The position numbers and the translations under genes are program-made. Positions 1 to 11,514 of a stretch of DNA of 64,000 bases are shown here, one piece after another. The stretch's first letter is position 1. Every line of letters starts with the position of its first letter. Source of the stretch: Diphasiastrum complanatum (lineage: Eukaryota; Streptophyta; Lycopodiopsida; Lycopodiales; Lycopodiaceae); NCBI GenBank assembly GCA_029204225.1, contig CM055103.1, positions 56,704,885 through 56,768,884 of the forward strand. The letters run 5' to 3'. The notes under the pieces are model-generated. The model ran no database searches and was not told where the DNA came from. It saw only the letters and a program-made list of their open reading frames with translations.

Positions 1-142
1 ATTCATTCTATCATCCGGGATTTGGTGGATGGTACAAGCAAGTTTATAGTTGGGATGCATTCTCTAGCATTGTGATGATGCTAGGGAGAGTTGAGAGCAA
101 TGACTGGTGGTATGAGACATCTATTATCATTGGAGACACATG

Positions 143-266
143 ACATTGGTGTCAACAACCTCAGTGCACATGTGTGAGTCTACATTGGTGTCAACAACCC
201 CGATGCACATGTGTGAGTCTACATTGGTGTCAACAACCCCAGTGCACATGTGTGAGTCTACATTGG
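143..266. repeat. 39-bp tandem repeat, three copies
   Basis: Three consecutive 39-bp units begin at 143, 182 and 221, each starting ACATTGGTGTCAACAAC and ending with GTGTGAGTCT. A partial fourth (ACATTGG) follows at 260. The unit is 13 codons long, so an open frame passes through it, but nothing else suggests a gene. The copies differ at only a few positions, which suggests recent expansion. Confidence 0.9.
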
Positions 267-383
267 CTTTATAGATGGGCGTTAAACGAGCATTTTTCAT
301 TTGACAATGTGCAAATACCTGACAAAGATTGGCTTAAGCGTGTCACACATTTAGAAATCTACATCCAGCACTATAAGGTCTAA

Positions 384-1500
384 GTGCTAGGTGTGAATTT
401 CTAAATAGTTGTCCACATGAATTTTCTGTAGAAGGTATGACTTAATTAACATTCAGTATTATGATTTTTAAATTTACATATTATTGATCTTGTTTTTAGC
501 TTTGTCATGATGGCAGTAAGCTATTGTGTAGATTTGTTAAAAGTTGAGTTGTCACTCTTTGAATACGTGAGTTCAAGTATTCAAATGAGCCTTTTTTCAA
601 TGCAGATTTTGTTTTGTTTTTTTAATACTTTCTATTGACTTGAAGGCCCTATGTAAGCCAAGGCTTTTTGTGATGTTTTAATAGCCTTGTTTTTTATTTT
701 TTGCATTTGGCATCCATGTGAGAGAAGGCCCAAGGATTCAGGCCTTCCCCTCAAACAAAGGTCATCCCTTGGAGGAAGTTGCTTCCCCCACACAAACTAT
801 GTAAAATCTCTTGAAATGCAACCACAAGAGATAACCAACCCTCATAAGAGAAGACGAGTGACTTAAATCTGGACACTCAAGTGTTGTACTCTGTCTAAAA
901 ATGACGATGTGTCAACGATCCGATGGAAGTTCATCTACACATGACAATATAAGAATGTTCAGGCTGACCTAAATACATGCTGACATGTATAGTAGAAGAA
1001 AAGTAGGCTTACACAATTAGTTCTTGGAGGTCAGCTCCATCATGCATTAGAATGTTCATTATTTTTAACGATATTATTGGGTTCGGATATTTGGGTGGCA
1101 TTGGTTTTTAGCTTTATTGTGGAGCCACAAGCTATTGTGATCATACACTTAAGGATGATGTGCAGTTGTCTGGTGAGTTTAAGCAAAAGACTATTTGCTT
1201 TGTTGGATTAGCAATAAGCCATTGTGTCACCATTGATCATTTGCTAAAAGATGTGTGTCACTCTTAGTTGAGTTTGAGCATTCAAATGATTTTTGTTAAT
1301 TAAATAATTCTTCTAAATGCAATCTTTGTTCGTTTTTTATTTTCTAACAATTTAAACGCCGCGTGTAAGGCAAAGCTTCTAGGAGTGTAACTTATCACTT
1401 TGTTTTATATCATATAACATTGAAATCTCCTTTTTTCAATCATTCTTTTACTTTATGGCAAAACTTGTCTTGTGAGAAGAGAGAGAAAGGGGTTGCCAAG

Positions 1501-1503
<3 letters not shown>
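384..1503. other. AT-rich stretch with no recognisable gene
   Basis: No frame here looks like protein. The sequence has two loosely similar stretches, near 505-680 and 1110-1390, each with wording like AAGCTATTGTG, a TTGAGTTTGAGCATTCAAATGA-like segment and a CTTGAAGGCC/TTTAAACGCC-like tail. This suggests an old duplication of about 600 bp. I cannot say what it derives from. Confidence 0.4.

Positions 1504-1552
<49 letters not shown>
1504..1552. repeat. (CT)n microsatellite
   Basis: About 24 uninterrupted CT dinucleotides. Further CT tracts occur at 1936, 22646, 49143 and 55036, so this is a common repeat type in this genome. Confidence 0.97.
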
Positions 1553-1554
<2 letters not shown>

Positions 1555-1931
1555 GCTTGGCCATGTACAATGCACATCTGTGATGGACATCTTAGACGAT
1601 GAGTTAGTTTTGATCATGGGTGGTTGGTTTTAAACACATGCTCTTAGCACATCCAAAAACCATACCTAAACAAGGACTCCCAAGAGCTCAAATCAGAGGG
1701 TGCTCAACATAATAGGCCGAATTTCGAGATCAAATCCCAGGATCAATGAGCATAACACAACTATTTTGCACATCCCATGACCATTGCACAGTCTTGAACA
1801 ACTTTCTTGCACATCACATAACCACTAATGCTCTCACTAGATGCCCCCGATCTAAACTCTTGCCCATCCCTCAAAGTCCAAGCAAAAAGTCATCACTCCA
1901 TGTGAGCATTCCCTCTCTCCTTTTTTTTTCA

Positions 1932-1935
<4 letters not shown>

Positions 1936-1970
<35 letters not shown>

Positions 1971-2045
1971 CTTATTCATTTTTGCATGAAGTGTGCCTCT
2001 ATTTGACTACTTTTGGTCTTTTGGTGTGTGTGTGTGTCTCTCTCT
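1936..2045. repeat. (CT)n tract followed by (GT)n and short CT tracts
   Basis: A CT run occupies 1936-1967, a GT run about 2023-2037, and a short CT run follows to about 2045. The cluster lies 530-640 bp upstream of the SKIP35-like start codon. Pyrimidine-rich tracts are common in plant leaders and core promoters, so it may belong to that gene's promoter or leader. No transcription start can be assigned. Confidence 0.85.
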
Positions 2046-2508
2046 TTGATGTATCTGCCTAGAAGCTTTCCTTCTCCCATCCATGCACTGTCCTTCCCTC
2101 CTTCCTTTTCCTTCCCTTCCCTGGGTATGATCATGATCATGATCATGGAGATAAGAGGATGATGATGATGGGTTTCACAGTTTTACTAGTTTTGTTCAGG
2201 ATCAGACTCCCTCTGCCATGGTATTGACCTCTGTCCAGGTGCTCTCTGCCTATGGCTGAAGCAGCGGGTGTGGGAGTTTGCAGTGCTCTGCAATCTCTGT
2301 GCAGATCATGTCACATGTTGAGCAACTTCTAACAATGGTGTTGTGGCTGTTGATCAGGGGTCCATTTCTTGTTGGAAGAAGGCTATGATGTCCTTTATGC
2401 TGTATTGTGATGAGATTCTGAATTGGGTAGTGGGGAAAGGATGAGGAAGAGATAGGATCGGGAAAGAAATGGTAAAAGCTTTGAAATAGAACAACAGGAC
2501 ACTAGATT

Positions 2509-2700
2509 ATGTCAGGAATACTGGGCTTAGATGCGGATTTGAGTACGGAATTTGGTAGCGATAGGGTATTATGGCGTCTAGAAGAGATCATATGGAAGGC
2601 ATCCATGCGGCCGGCACTCATTTGTCCAAATGTAGGCTCAAATTTGCGGCAGCGCAAGCGGCTTATGGAACATTCATGGGGCAGCAATCCGCCGTGGTAG
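2509..2700 (+). promoter_or_regulatory. Upstream ORF overlapping the SKIP35-like start codon
   Basis: A 63-codon frame begins 62 nt upstream of the main start in another frame and ends 130 nt inside the coding region. If the mRNA leader includes 2509, scanning ribosomes would meet this ATG first (context ATTATGTCA: A at -3, T at +4), and reinitiation at the main ATG would be impossible because the frames overlap. Its peptide resembles nothing I know. Whether the transcript starts far enough upstream is not visible. Confidence 0.4.
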
Positions 2701-4421
2701 AAGCAGCAGCACAAGGCTCACGCAGGGATGTGTCTCGGCTGCTTGAGTCAGGGTTTATTCCGACTCAGGAGTTGAATTATGCTATATTTCAGGCAGCGAA
2801 GAGAGGGCATAAGTATATCTTGCAGGAGTTAATGGAGGCCGGAGGGACAGATTTGGATGCGGCGATGGAAGCTGCGGGCTGGAGCGGGCATACGCACATA
2901 GTGGATGAATTGATGGTGTCAGGAAGGAGTGTGAACATTGGTAGGGCATTTCTTGGGGCAATGCTTGCCTGCAGAAGGGAAATGATTGACCATTTGATCA
3001 AGGTGGCTGATGCTGAGGGGCTGGAAAGTGGGTTGAGAGTAGGGGCAAGTCTGATCTGGAGTCGCACGGCCGATGAGGTAGGGTTTCTGAGCGATGTGCT
3101 CGAAGATCTGGTGAAAGCTGGAGCGAAGAATTTTGCAGATGCTCTGCTCTCATCCTGCAATGGAACAGCTATTTTGCATCTGAATGGAAGGAGGATTCTT
3201 CATAAGAGCAAAATTTTTGATAGATTGGTGCTAGAAGCTAGCAATCTTACAAGGGATTTCTACAATTCTCTGTTGCTGCAAACATGTGTTTGTTTTCTGT
3301 ACAGAATGACAATACTGGAGGCTGGGGACGCAGCTCTGTTGGATCATTGCGACGTTAGTGTATTTGTGTGTGAGTCAGTGCCCTTCTTACCCAAAGTGAA
3401 AAGGATGCAACACATATTGGAATCTGCCACAGCCACTCAAGATATGTTGGACATCTTTTCCATCTTGTTTCGGAACGGCGAGAGTTTGATCAGCGAACGG
3501 CTTTTCCAATTCACTGATGGGAATGTTGAGAAGGCAAGAACTTTGCTTCAGGTCAAAGGTAGCAATTGCCAAGTTGGTCAAAAAAGAGGAAGATTCTCAT
3601 CTCTTGAGAGTAGGGCAGAGTGGCCTTTGAAAATGATGAAGTTTCTCCTGACTCAGTGTGGTGTCACATCTGAATTGGCGATCGAGCAGGCTGTTGCATC
3701 ATCAACCCATTTGGGAGTCATGCTTCCAGTGCTTGAGCTTCTTGTGGAATGCAATTGTTTATCTATCACAGATCCCTATGTTGTCCTTGCTTTTGCCACA
3801 GCTTTTAGACAAACTGCAGCTGTGAAGTATCTTTTGGACATTATCCCCAAGCCGGTGAATATCCGGCCCATGATGGAGGCCTTCAAAACAGCGGCCTCAG
3901 AGAACATCGGTCCAGAGGGAGTGCTGTATCTCCTCCATCTCAATTTTCTTGATGATCCTAAAGCAACGTTACGAGCGGCGACCATGGTTGCAGAGCTGGA
4001 GCACACAACACCAGAGCTGAGGGATCGGCTGAGAGAAGAGTGGTCCCAGGAGGCATACAATGTAGGAGCTGAGGAGGGCAGTAGGCATTACCTTAACATA
4101 ATGCGCATCATCAAGAGAGGCCAGTCAAGATTATGTGTGAGAGAGCTTCCTTTGCAGCTTCAGGTTGCAATTGGCTATTTACCTTTGTATAAGGACTGCT
4201 ATAGGACTCCTGGAAGTCTTCTATCTCAGAGGCAACGGGGAGAGCTTGTTGAGGCCGTACGCCACCTATATCGAGGAAGCAGTACAGTTACTGAGGTGGA
4301 TGTCCATAAGGCAGATAAAACAAAGTTGTTGGCTTTGCTTGGAGCATTTTTGCCAGAGTGGAGCCAATCGTTTACGGATGTCGACTCCAGGAAAGATGAG
4401 ATAACTATAGCTCATAGCTAA
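2571..4421 (+). CDS. SKIP35-like ankyrin-repeat protein
   Basis: The gene is a single uninterrupted frame of 616 codons. It opens at ATTATGG (A at -3, G at +4), six bases after an in-frame TAG at 2562, so this is the first possible start. The product resembles the plant ankyrin protein SKIP35, named for interaction with the SCF adaptor SKP1. Residues about 50-130 form degenerate ankyrin-like helical pairs (NYAIFQAAKRGHKYILQELM; AAGWSGHTHIVDELM), and more such repeats occur at about 350-450. The most diagnostic part is the C-terminus: RHYLNIMRIIKRGQSRLC from residue 505, then a LPLQLQVAIGYLPLYKDC segment near 527-544, then LLSQRQRGELVEAVRHL. These are hallmark blocks of SKIP35 as I recall them. 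The length is close to the usual 580-620. No F-box, signal peptide or membrane segment is seen. The role is inferred from the family: a possible substrate or adaptor contact for SCF ligases. Confidence 0.85.
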   Translation: MASRRDHMEGIHAAGTHLSKCRLKFAAAQAAYGTFMGQQSAVVEAAAQGSRRDVSRLLESGFIPTQELNYAIFQAAKRGHKYILQELMEAGGTDLDAAMEAAGWSGHTHIVDELMVSGRSVNIGRAFLGAMLACRREMIDHLIKVADAEGLESGLRVGASLIWSRTADEVGFLSDVLEDLVKAGAKNFADALLSSCNGTAILHLNGRRILHKSKIFDRLVLEASNLTRDFYNSLLLQTCVCFLYRMTILEAGDAALLDHCDVSVFVCESVPFLPKVKRMQHILESATATQDMLDIFSILFRNGESLISERLFQFTDGNVEKARTLLQVKGSNCQVGQKRGRFSSLESRAEWPLKMMKFLLTQCGVTSELAIEQAVASSTHLGVMLPVLELLVECNCLSITDPYVVLAFATAFRQTAAVKYLLDIIPKPVNIRPMMEAFKTAASENIGPEGVLYLLHLNFLDDPKATLRAATMVAELEHTTPELRDRLREEWSQEAYNVGAEEGSRHYLNIMRIIKRGQSRLCVRELPLQLQVAIGYLPLYKDCYRTPGSLLSQRQRGELVEAVRHLYRGSSTVTEVDVHKADKTKLLALLGAFLPEWSQSFTDVDSRKDEITIAHS

Positions 4422-5796
4422 CTTCTGGAGTCAGGTGGGGTAAGTTGTTGTGCAAATCCTTTCCAATCAATGTATATTTCATTGGAGATAGATGCTACTA
4501 CCCCACCAAATTATCCTATGATTTCAAGGATGGAACATATTCTGAAAATCAATGTGTAAAGTGTTCATGCCAAGCACCTGGACACTGGTTTTTTTGGCCT
4601 TTGAATAATTATTCAAAGCAATGCCCTAATGATTCTTAAGTCAACTTTTCCCAGCGTGAGGACATGTTGATCTGCATAATTTGATTCTTTAATACTTGAA
4701 TACTAGCTGTCAAAAAGGAACTGGTCGTAATGACACAGCTAGAAGCTTTGAAAGCTGTGTTGGAAGCTACAGTCAGACTGACTTTTTTGTTGCAGCTCTA
4801 GCACCGTCTTTTGAGCCTAAATTGGGGTATTATCTTGTTGTACTTAAATTATGCTAACATCATTGAGTATTTGATGGATCAAGGATCTGCTTTATCGGTC
4901 TCGAATTTGTCCCATAGTTTGACAAATATTATTAGTATGAGAAATTACCTTCCACTGAATGCTTTTAATGCTGCACGTGAGCGATTGTCAAGTGATGATT
5001 TATTTTTTATTCTCTATTGCTATTTACAATTTGGAGGCATCCTCTGAAGCAAGGAGGATAACATTTGAGATTATGCGATGTTTTGACTGATTAAGTATAA
5101 AAAAATTATATTGTTGCAGTGCCCCTGTTTGTTGATCTTCGTTGAAGGACATACTTGTCTCAATGAAAAGAGATGTGCAACTGCTTTTTGTAGATTTACC
5201 TTTATACTTCATTTTCCACTTTTTTGTGTGTTAATATTCTTGCTAAGCATAGGTGATTTCAAATTAGAGAAGAAGTTTGTGTTGGTGGAACTAGTCGGTG
5301 CTTTTCCAAAAATCAAAATCTTGACATCCTGTGTACGAACCTGCATATTCATGGGTTTACACCTCACAAGATTTATAAAGGGATCATAATTCAGTCTTGC
5401 AAACATGATGTACTATTCAGGAGTGGTCATTCCTATTGCAGCATGAAAACATGTCTACAAAGGTAAGGCTTTGGCTCTGGTACTAGAGACTGAACTAAGA
5501 TGAGGCATTCGATTCTGAATTACAGTGTATATGAAGTTCTGCCAGCAGTTGTTTTTTCGTGAGGGAGAATATATGCTACTGAGAAGCAAGTCCATCATTT
5601 CTTTGTTGTTGTGCAGCGAGTGTGTTGACTAGTCAAAGCAAAGAGTGCATCGATGAGACTGTAAACAGAGTCTGTAAAAAGCTATACGAGAGTAAGTCCC
5701 CCCAATCTACTGCAGGAGTCCAGCTAGCTATCTTAAAGTGATCAAATATAGGCATCTTGTATCTGAACTAGCACATCCACAATGACCGTTAATCAA
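4422..5796. other. 3' flank of the SKIP35-like gene
   Basis: This stretch holds the probable 3' untranslated region and then AT-rich sequence. Short open frames (for example 4445-4639) have no recognisable protein character. The poly(A) site cannot be placed by eye. Confidence 0.4.
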
Positions 5797-6208
5797 CTGA
5801 GCTGCCATAATCAAACTTGCATTGCAGTATGTCAATTCTGTTTTCCTTCAACACAAAACCCTGTAGTTGCGTCATGTAGAATTTTTCATCCAAGTCACCA
5901 TTTAGAAGTGCTATTTTCACATCCATTTGATGGACCATTAACTTCTACAAGAGATATTGCCAGGACAACCCCATTTGAGGCCGTTTTACCACAAGTGCGA
6001 AGGTCTCTGTAAAATCATTACCCAGCTTCTTAGTGTAATCCTTGGCTCTTAGCCTATCCTTGCACTTCTCAAAGTTTTTATGTAAATCATATCCCAATCT
6101 TAAAAGCCTTTCACAACTCATAAGTATTTTATTTGTAGATAGTTCTATAAAGGCCCATGCTGTATTCCTAGTAACGTACTGTATGTATTTTTCCATGTCC
6201 TTTTTCAC
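5797..6208 (-). pseudogene. Ty1/copia reverse transcriptase fragment
   Basis: Read on the minus strand, 6208-5945 encodes the N-terminal RT segment ending LRAKDYTKKLGNDFTETFA, equivalent to the usual [19 protein letters not shown] motif. After a frameshift, 5943-5800 encodes MVHQMDVKIALLNGDLDEKF and then a YMTQLQGFVLK segment, equivalent to MDVKTAFLNG..EEIYM.QPEGF. This is the region just before the catalytic YVDD, which is absent. The fragment is broken by at least one frameshift. Nearby minus-strand frames up to about 6440 may be the linker between integrase and RT (SPSRDFRNDFHFLYE), but this is weak. Confidence 0.8.
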
Positions 6209-9200
6209 TTATTTGCATATGGTTCTTCCATTGCCTACGTGAGGTCACTTGGATCATTCATATAGGAAATGAAAGTCATTTCTAAAATCCCTTGAAGGAG
6301 ATGTCTTCACCTCGTGAATATTGTTAGGTTTTTTGTTCTGTTGCATGTCCTCATTTGTGCAGTATATTGGAGTCAAATTATTGACCTCAAGGGTAAGGAA
6401 GAAAGTCCTAGCCGGCTCACCTTTTATTGGAGAACAACTCATAGGTATCTTCTGCTCAGGTTATGTCTACATGTCTATCACATTTCTATTGTGTGTGTAT
6501 TAGTTTTTCATCCATTTTCTCAAGTTCTATTTCTTTGGACTGATCGAGTCATTTGTTTGTCTTAGTTGTGACTTCGTCAAACCGTGATCTTTGAATTTGA
6601 TCATTGATTTTGATTTGGGATGAAAGAGTCTTTTTATTGCTTCTCCTCATTGCAGATTTCAAAAAAAGTGCATAATTTGCTTTTGGCCTTAATTTCTTCC
6701 CTCCATTTGTTTGGAACATAGACATGACCAATGCAAACAAGCTCTTAAATGAGTTGTTGATGGCCACCTTTTATCCAAATTTTCTGTTGTGCAAATGGAC
6801 ACCTTTTATCCAAATTTTTTGTTGTGCAATTCTATTCAACATTCTAACCTTTGGTACACGAAGTCCTTTTACTCTTATTTTGGAGAGCTTTCAGAAGTAT
6901 AGGACATACAGTATGGTCCATTTCTTACCATCTTCTAAAAAAATTGGTACATTACCAATTTCCCATTGCTAACAAGAACTCAATAGTATTCAATTCAATC
7001 AGTCTTTGCTCTTTTAAGCAAGGTTATCTATGATTTGTCATCTAATGAGTGTTATATGTTGTGTAGCTTTTTGTGATTATATCTAGTCTAGCATGGATCG
7101 AGACTAATCTTAACTATGCTTAATCACCTATATACCTATCCATGAATGTATTTATACAAGTAAGCATGTATGTGTCCTTTTATCCGACCATCTATCTATC
7201 TATATACACATCCATCCATCAATATTTATTGATCTGTATAATTAGTTTGTAACTATAAATCCAATCATCTATTCATCGAGTGTGAAGTTCTAGTGAGCTT
7301 GGTTGAGCGAGTTTTTATTTATTTTTGAATGTGAGCTAGCTTGTGGGTGATGTTTTTTTCAAGTTTTTCAATGTAGCAACGCATTAAAATACACAAAAAA
7401 GCACTTCCTTGTGACATTTCTTTTTTAAGTTCTAATGGTCCCCCCCCCCTCCCCCGCAAATTTAGAACATGTTTCAATAACTATTTTTAAATTCTAAGTA
7501 TGTCATTTGATAAAAATTATTGTTAATGTTCAATTTTTGTTTTTACTATGTCAAATAAATGAAAATATGTTTGTTAGGAAAAACAAGACCATCCATATTT
7601 CTATGAAAAACAACAATATCATATAGTAATGTTATGATGTCATGGAGTTATTTAAATTAACCTAGATATATATCCTTTTACTCCATGGCCTAACTCAACT
7701 ATATGCAACGCTATGTATGAGAAAGCATGTGCAATTTTTTTTTTTCTCAAATTGAGATTGGTGAATACACATTGTGATTCATGTCTAGCCCAAGCACTCA
7801 TAAGAGTATGTAGTACATGTGTTTGTATGCAAGGTAAGATTTTTCGATTATTTGTAGTCACTGGAAAACTAATATGCTCAAGTTTTGGGCTTCAACTTCT
7901 TGGGCTAAATTCTTTATTTTTATCATGAAAATCTCTTATTCAAACTTTCTGATTACGGTGATTGATAAAATTTTAGCATATAGACTGAAAGCGAAATATG
8001 TTCTCTTTAGGGCCAAACATGATATCCATGTATGTACGCATGTCCTTCTCTGGCTACTCTCAGGAACATCCTCTTTGTCATCAGTTGGAATCATGTTTTT
8101 CAAAATATTTGATTCCTGGTGCACAAGGAAAATAGACTCAACTCTTTGTAATATCTCTTGCTTCTCGAGTTCCAAGCTACTGCCCTTTTGTACATGCCAC
8201 ATCGAAGGTATTTCTAGACTCTCACACTTGATGTGCATGGTGTTCACATATGGTCCACATTGTCATTACAAAACCACATGAATTATTTTAAATTTCTACT
8301 TGTCTTCCTGCGCATTCCCAAAAAAAAAAGGGCAAGAAGTCCCTTTGAGTTGTTCTTGATCTATTTTGTACACTTGCCCAATCCAAATCCAAGCCATTCC
8401 ATATAAGTGACCATGTTATCTGGCTTGGTTCAGCGAATTAAACAAATGGTGTGTTGAACATAAGTCTTCTTGACAACATTGAATGTTCTTTTTACAGCAA
8501 GAATTGTTAGATTCATTTTCTTTCAACTCGTGATTAATCGCCTTGAGGTTCAAGATTATTGTACGTAGGTGTGTCTTCCATAGTGTCTGACATGATGTTG
8601 CTCATCGTCAAAGGATGTGGTGTGGCATTGGTTTCTACAAGTGGCGCTATTGATAAGTGCCTCCAAGCTAGGGTCATCTCCAATATCTCTCTTGTATAAA
8701 AGCATTATAGATTAATGCGTGTTTTGTTTCCCTCGCCTACCAACCAGTTTGCATGCTTTGCCTTGGCCATATTGGTTTGGGATGTATTGGCCACTTCTCT
8801 AATGTTGGTGATCTATAAAAGCATTTACATAGCACGATATAAAAATTGTGACCATTATAATATTGGGTTCTAAAAGACTCCAACTAGCGAATGTCTTCAA
8901 TTTGTGTAGCACACTTCCACCAGCTTAGCCAATAATCCATTGTTGGCAAATTGGCATCTGCCACCTTTCCATTGGCTCACTAGGCTCTCATAAACTTAGA
9001 TTGTGAGAAAACTTCATCTAACATCAATGCATTCATTCACTTGCGACACATATTTTTTTCATCTTTATATCTTTTGAATACATATTGAGTGATGATATTG
9101 TCAAGGATTATAGAACTCACTCTCCATACTTCATGTAAATAAAACTAACTTGTTCATTTCTATTATTGGAATAGAGAGAGTATTCTTTTCATTCCCGTTT

Positions 9201-9549
9201 TCATAGCTTGTATTTTGGAGGATAGTAGGAGAGGAAGAGACTAATGCATCTTGAGCTAATATTGTGTTATGGGTATGGTGTTAAAGGTGGAGGTGGAGGT
9301 GGTCGAACAAGTAGAAGGAAAAAATGAAAGCTGGTAGGATAAAAATGGTTCAAAAAAAATGAAGGTGAGTGGGATAATTGAGTGTAGGTGGAGGAATCCA
9401 TGGCAGGTGTACGGAGAGAACCAGTTGTGGAACCTTGAATCGGCATGCCAAGTCCAACACCTCATTGGTTGATAGATCAGCTCTGCTTAGGTTCTCCAAC
9501 ATCGTCATTGTCGTCGTCTTTTTCTAGCACTGATATGCTTGCATTAAAT
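6209..9549. other. Unclassified AT-rich DNA, probably old transposon remnants
   Basis: No convincing coding sequence is visible over 3.3 kb. The first few hundred bases may continue the minus-strand copia element. A pure C run lies near 7441-7453, and simple ATCT/ATCC-type repeats occur near 7190-7220. The longest minus-strand frame (7936-8247, 103 codons) has no family resemblance that I can see. Confidence 0.35.
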
Positions 9550-10110
9550 CTATAGGACGTATTCCAAATGAGGTCCATCTGTTTTTAGACTGGAGGAGTT
9601 CCTCTTGGACCTTGTTGACGGTCTCTTATTGTTTTCCTCTTCTGAATTCTGATAGTTCCTCTTTAGGGCTTCGTGTTTCTGAATTAGGGATACATACTTC
9701 TCCATTTTTATTGCTGCCCCTGAAGGTGGAACGAGTAATTTTATATCTTTGGGCCTGATAGGTTGCTTGACTGTCGTCATCGCATCAATTAATCTCTTAT
9801 TTTCCTAGGTCAAGAGATCTAACCGTTGCTCAAACTGGTCTTGAAACTCTTGAAAGGCATCTAGCTGATGTGAAAATTGAGTCTGCTCTTCCAATCTCTT
9901 GGCCCTTTCTTTCTGCAACTCATCCATGGTTGTCCACAACTCCGCGTCTCTTTGCTGCAGATCCTGCTTTGCCATCTTGAGCTCTTCTCCTTGTTGGATC
10001 AGCTAGTTCACCATCCAATGAAGGTGGTATGAGGTCTTAGCATGCCATTTCAAGGGCTCCTTGGCTTTCTCAAGTAAACTGCCCTAGGCTGGAAGGGTGG
10101 GGAACTCGGT
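9550..10110 (-). pseudogene. Decayed coiled-coil protein frame, family unknown
   Basis: One minus-strand frame reads through about 185 codons, broken only by three TAG codons (about 10090, 10004 and 9808). It begins near LPTEFPTLPA, continues LLEKAKEPLKWHAKTSYHLH, then a long charged helix rich in Glu, Gln and Lys (LIQQGEELKMAKQDLQQRDA, MDELQKERAKRLEEQTQF), then RPKDIKLLVPPSGAAIKMEK. It ends with a basic Ser-rich tail and HLEYVL. The helical part should form a coiled coil. Each TAG is one C-to-T change from CAG, and Gln suits each position, so an intact frame decayed recently. Conservation of frame argues for real ancestral coding. It could be part of a transposon or a host gene fragment. I do not recognise the family. 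Confidence 0.6.
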
Positions 10111-10184
10111 AGGTAGATGATGGTAGGTCGAAAAACAAAATTGTGAGATGGTGGAGTGAATAGGTAATGGAACGGTTAAGGCCA

Positions 10185-10625
10185 TTATCCAACACTAAGA
10201 AAATTCTTGGTTAACTTAGGAACATAAAGAACATTCTCAAGATTCATCATTTTGGATGATCCAACATACAATGGAATGGCTCCTATTATACTTATCTTAC
10301 ATTTTTGACTACTTGCAGTATAGATTGATCTATGTAAATCATTGTAAGAAGGTAAAGTGGAGAAAATGTCCTTTTGATATGTCATGTGGGAACTAGCCCC
10401 ACTATCAATCCACCAAGAATCATTGGTGTTGCTCTTGTGATTTCACCATTCCACTGGGCACGTAGTTGGGAGTTGACGACTGAGTGCATTTCAGAAGGCG
10501 ACGTCGATTTGGCTTTCAAATTGGTGGGAAAGCGACGAGTGGCCTGGTAAGGAAAAAAGTGCAGGTCATTATTTTCAACTTCTGACATCATTGTTGGCCT
10601 CGGCACACTGCTTTTAGCCTACGGC
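10185..10625 (-). pseudogene. Ty1/copia protease-region fragment
   Basis: On the minus strand a frame reads NTNDSWWIDSGASSHMTYQK, the copia aspartic protease active site (Asp-Ser-Gly). It continues through LENVLYVPKLTKNFLSVG, the typical end of the protease domain, to 10185. A frame change separates it from upstream gag-like sequence that reaches about 10625. It lies head to head with the plus-strand copia gag starting at 10648, so two different elements meet within about 25 bp. Integrase and RT of this copy are absent. Confidence 0.85.
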
Positions 10626-10647
10626 GAAAGTTTCAAGCAGTTTTGCG

Positions 10648-11514
10648 ATGGCAAACATGGGAGAGTCCATTTTGAGTGAAAGTAGCAAATTTGAAGGGAT
10701 TTCCAACTATGCGGTGTGGAAATTCAAAATGAAAAACATACTGATGGAGAAAGATGTGTGGAAAGTCATCACAGGTGATGAGAGAAGGCTGCCAAATGAA
10801 GCGGATATCAAAGTGTTCGATAAAAAGATGAGGAAAGCTTTGACCTTCATTAACTTGTCAGTGAAGGACCACATCATTACCCACATTTGTGATGCTATTA
10901 CACCTAGACAGGCATGGGATGTGCTAAAGGAGCATTCAAGACATCAAATCTGTCAAGAATCATGTTTCTGAAGTCAAAGCTGAATAGTGCCCGCATGGAG
11001 CAAGAAGAGCACATTCAGACGTACATGACCAGAATCAAGACAATGAGGGATGAACTGCATTCTATTGGTGAGCGCATACGTGACGTGGAGTTGGTGCACA
11101 ATGCATTGTGCGGCATTGCAGAACCCTATCAGATGTTTGTGAGTGGAATAGCATAAAGAGAAAGATTGCCAACCTTTGACGAGCTCACAGGAATCTTGAT
11201 GCAGGAAGAGCAACGGCGAGAAATGGTGAAAGCTAGACGTCAAAATACTGACGATCAAGCACTTGCGACATGCCAAAAACAAGGCAAGGGCAAGGGCAAG
11301 AAGAAGTCTAAGCACAATTTGCCAAGTCTCAGGAGGATGAGGGATCTTCCAGTAAGACCAAAAAGAAAGGCAAGTGCTTCCATTGTGATAAAAAGGGCCA
11401 TTGGAAGAGTGAATGTCGCAAATTCCTGGCGGAACAAGGCAAGGGAAAACCAAAACAAGCAAGAAACCTTGTCGATGAGGGTGAGATTGAAGACTCTAGC
11501 ATCTTCATATCTAA
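10648..11514 (+). pseudogene. Ty1/copia Gag with intact zinc knuckle (frameshifted)
   Basis: Gag opens with the copia N-terminal segment (SSKFEGISNYAVWKFKMKNI) and continues with the UBN2-like capsid region. The frame shifts near 10940, where the next frame picks up FLKSKLNSARMEQEEHIQTY. A TAA interrupts at 11155, then the frame continues as LPTFDELTGILMQEEQRR. A third frame near 11370-11410 carries a complete CCHC knuckle, CFHCDKKGHWKSEC, which binds RNA. The protein would coat element RNA in virus-like particles. It cannot be made in one piece here. It is the 5' part of the element that continues to 13321. No 5' LTR or primer site is seen before it. Confidence 0.88.

Noticed and set aside
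143-383. Frame containing the 13-residue repeat as a secreted Cys-rich repeat protein
   Set aside because: The frame is only 69 codons, has no signal peptide, and exists because the DNA repeat is a multiple of three.
2502-3160. Minus-strand frames of 70 and 123 codons opposite the SKIP35-like gene
   Set aside because: They are antisense shadows of a well-supported coding region and have no independent protein character.
7652-8281. Overlapping frames on both strands (69-135 codons) as genes
   Set aside because: Low-complexity, AT-driven composition, no motifs, and overlap on both strands.
10974-11462. Minus-strand 162-codon frame rich in Leu, Ser and Cys
   Set aside because: It is antisense to copia Gag, which has clear motifs including the zinc knuckle.
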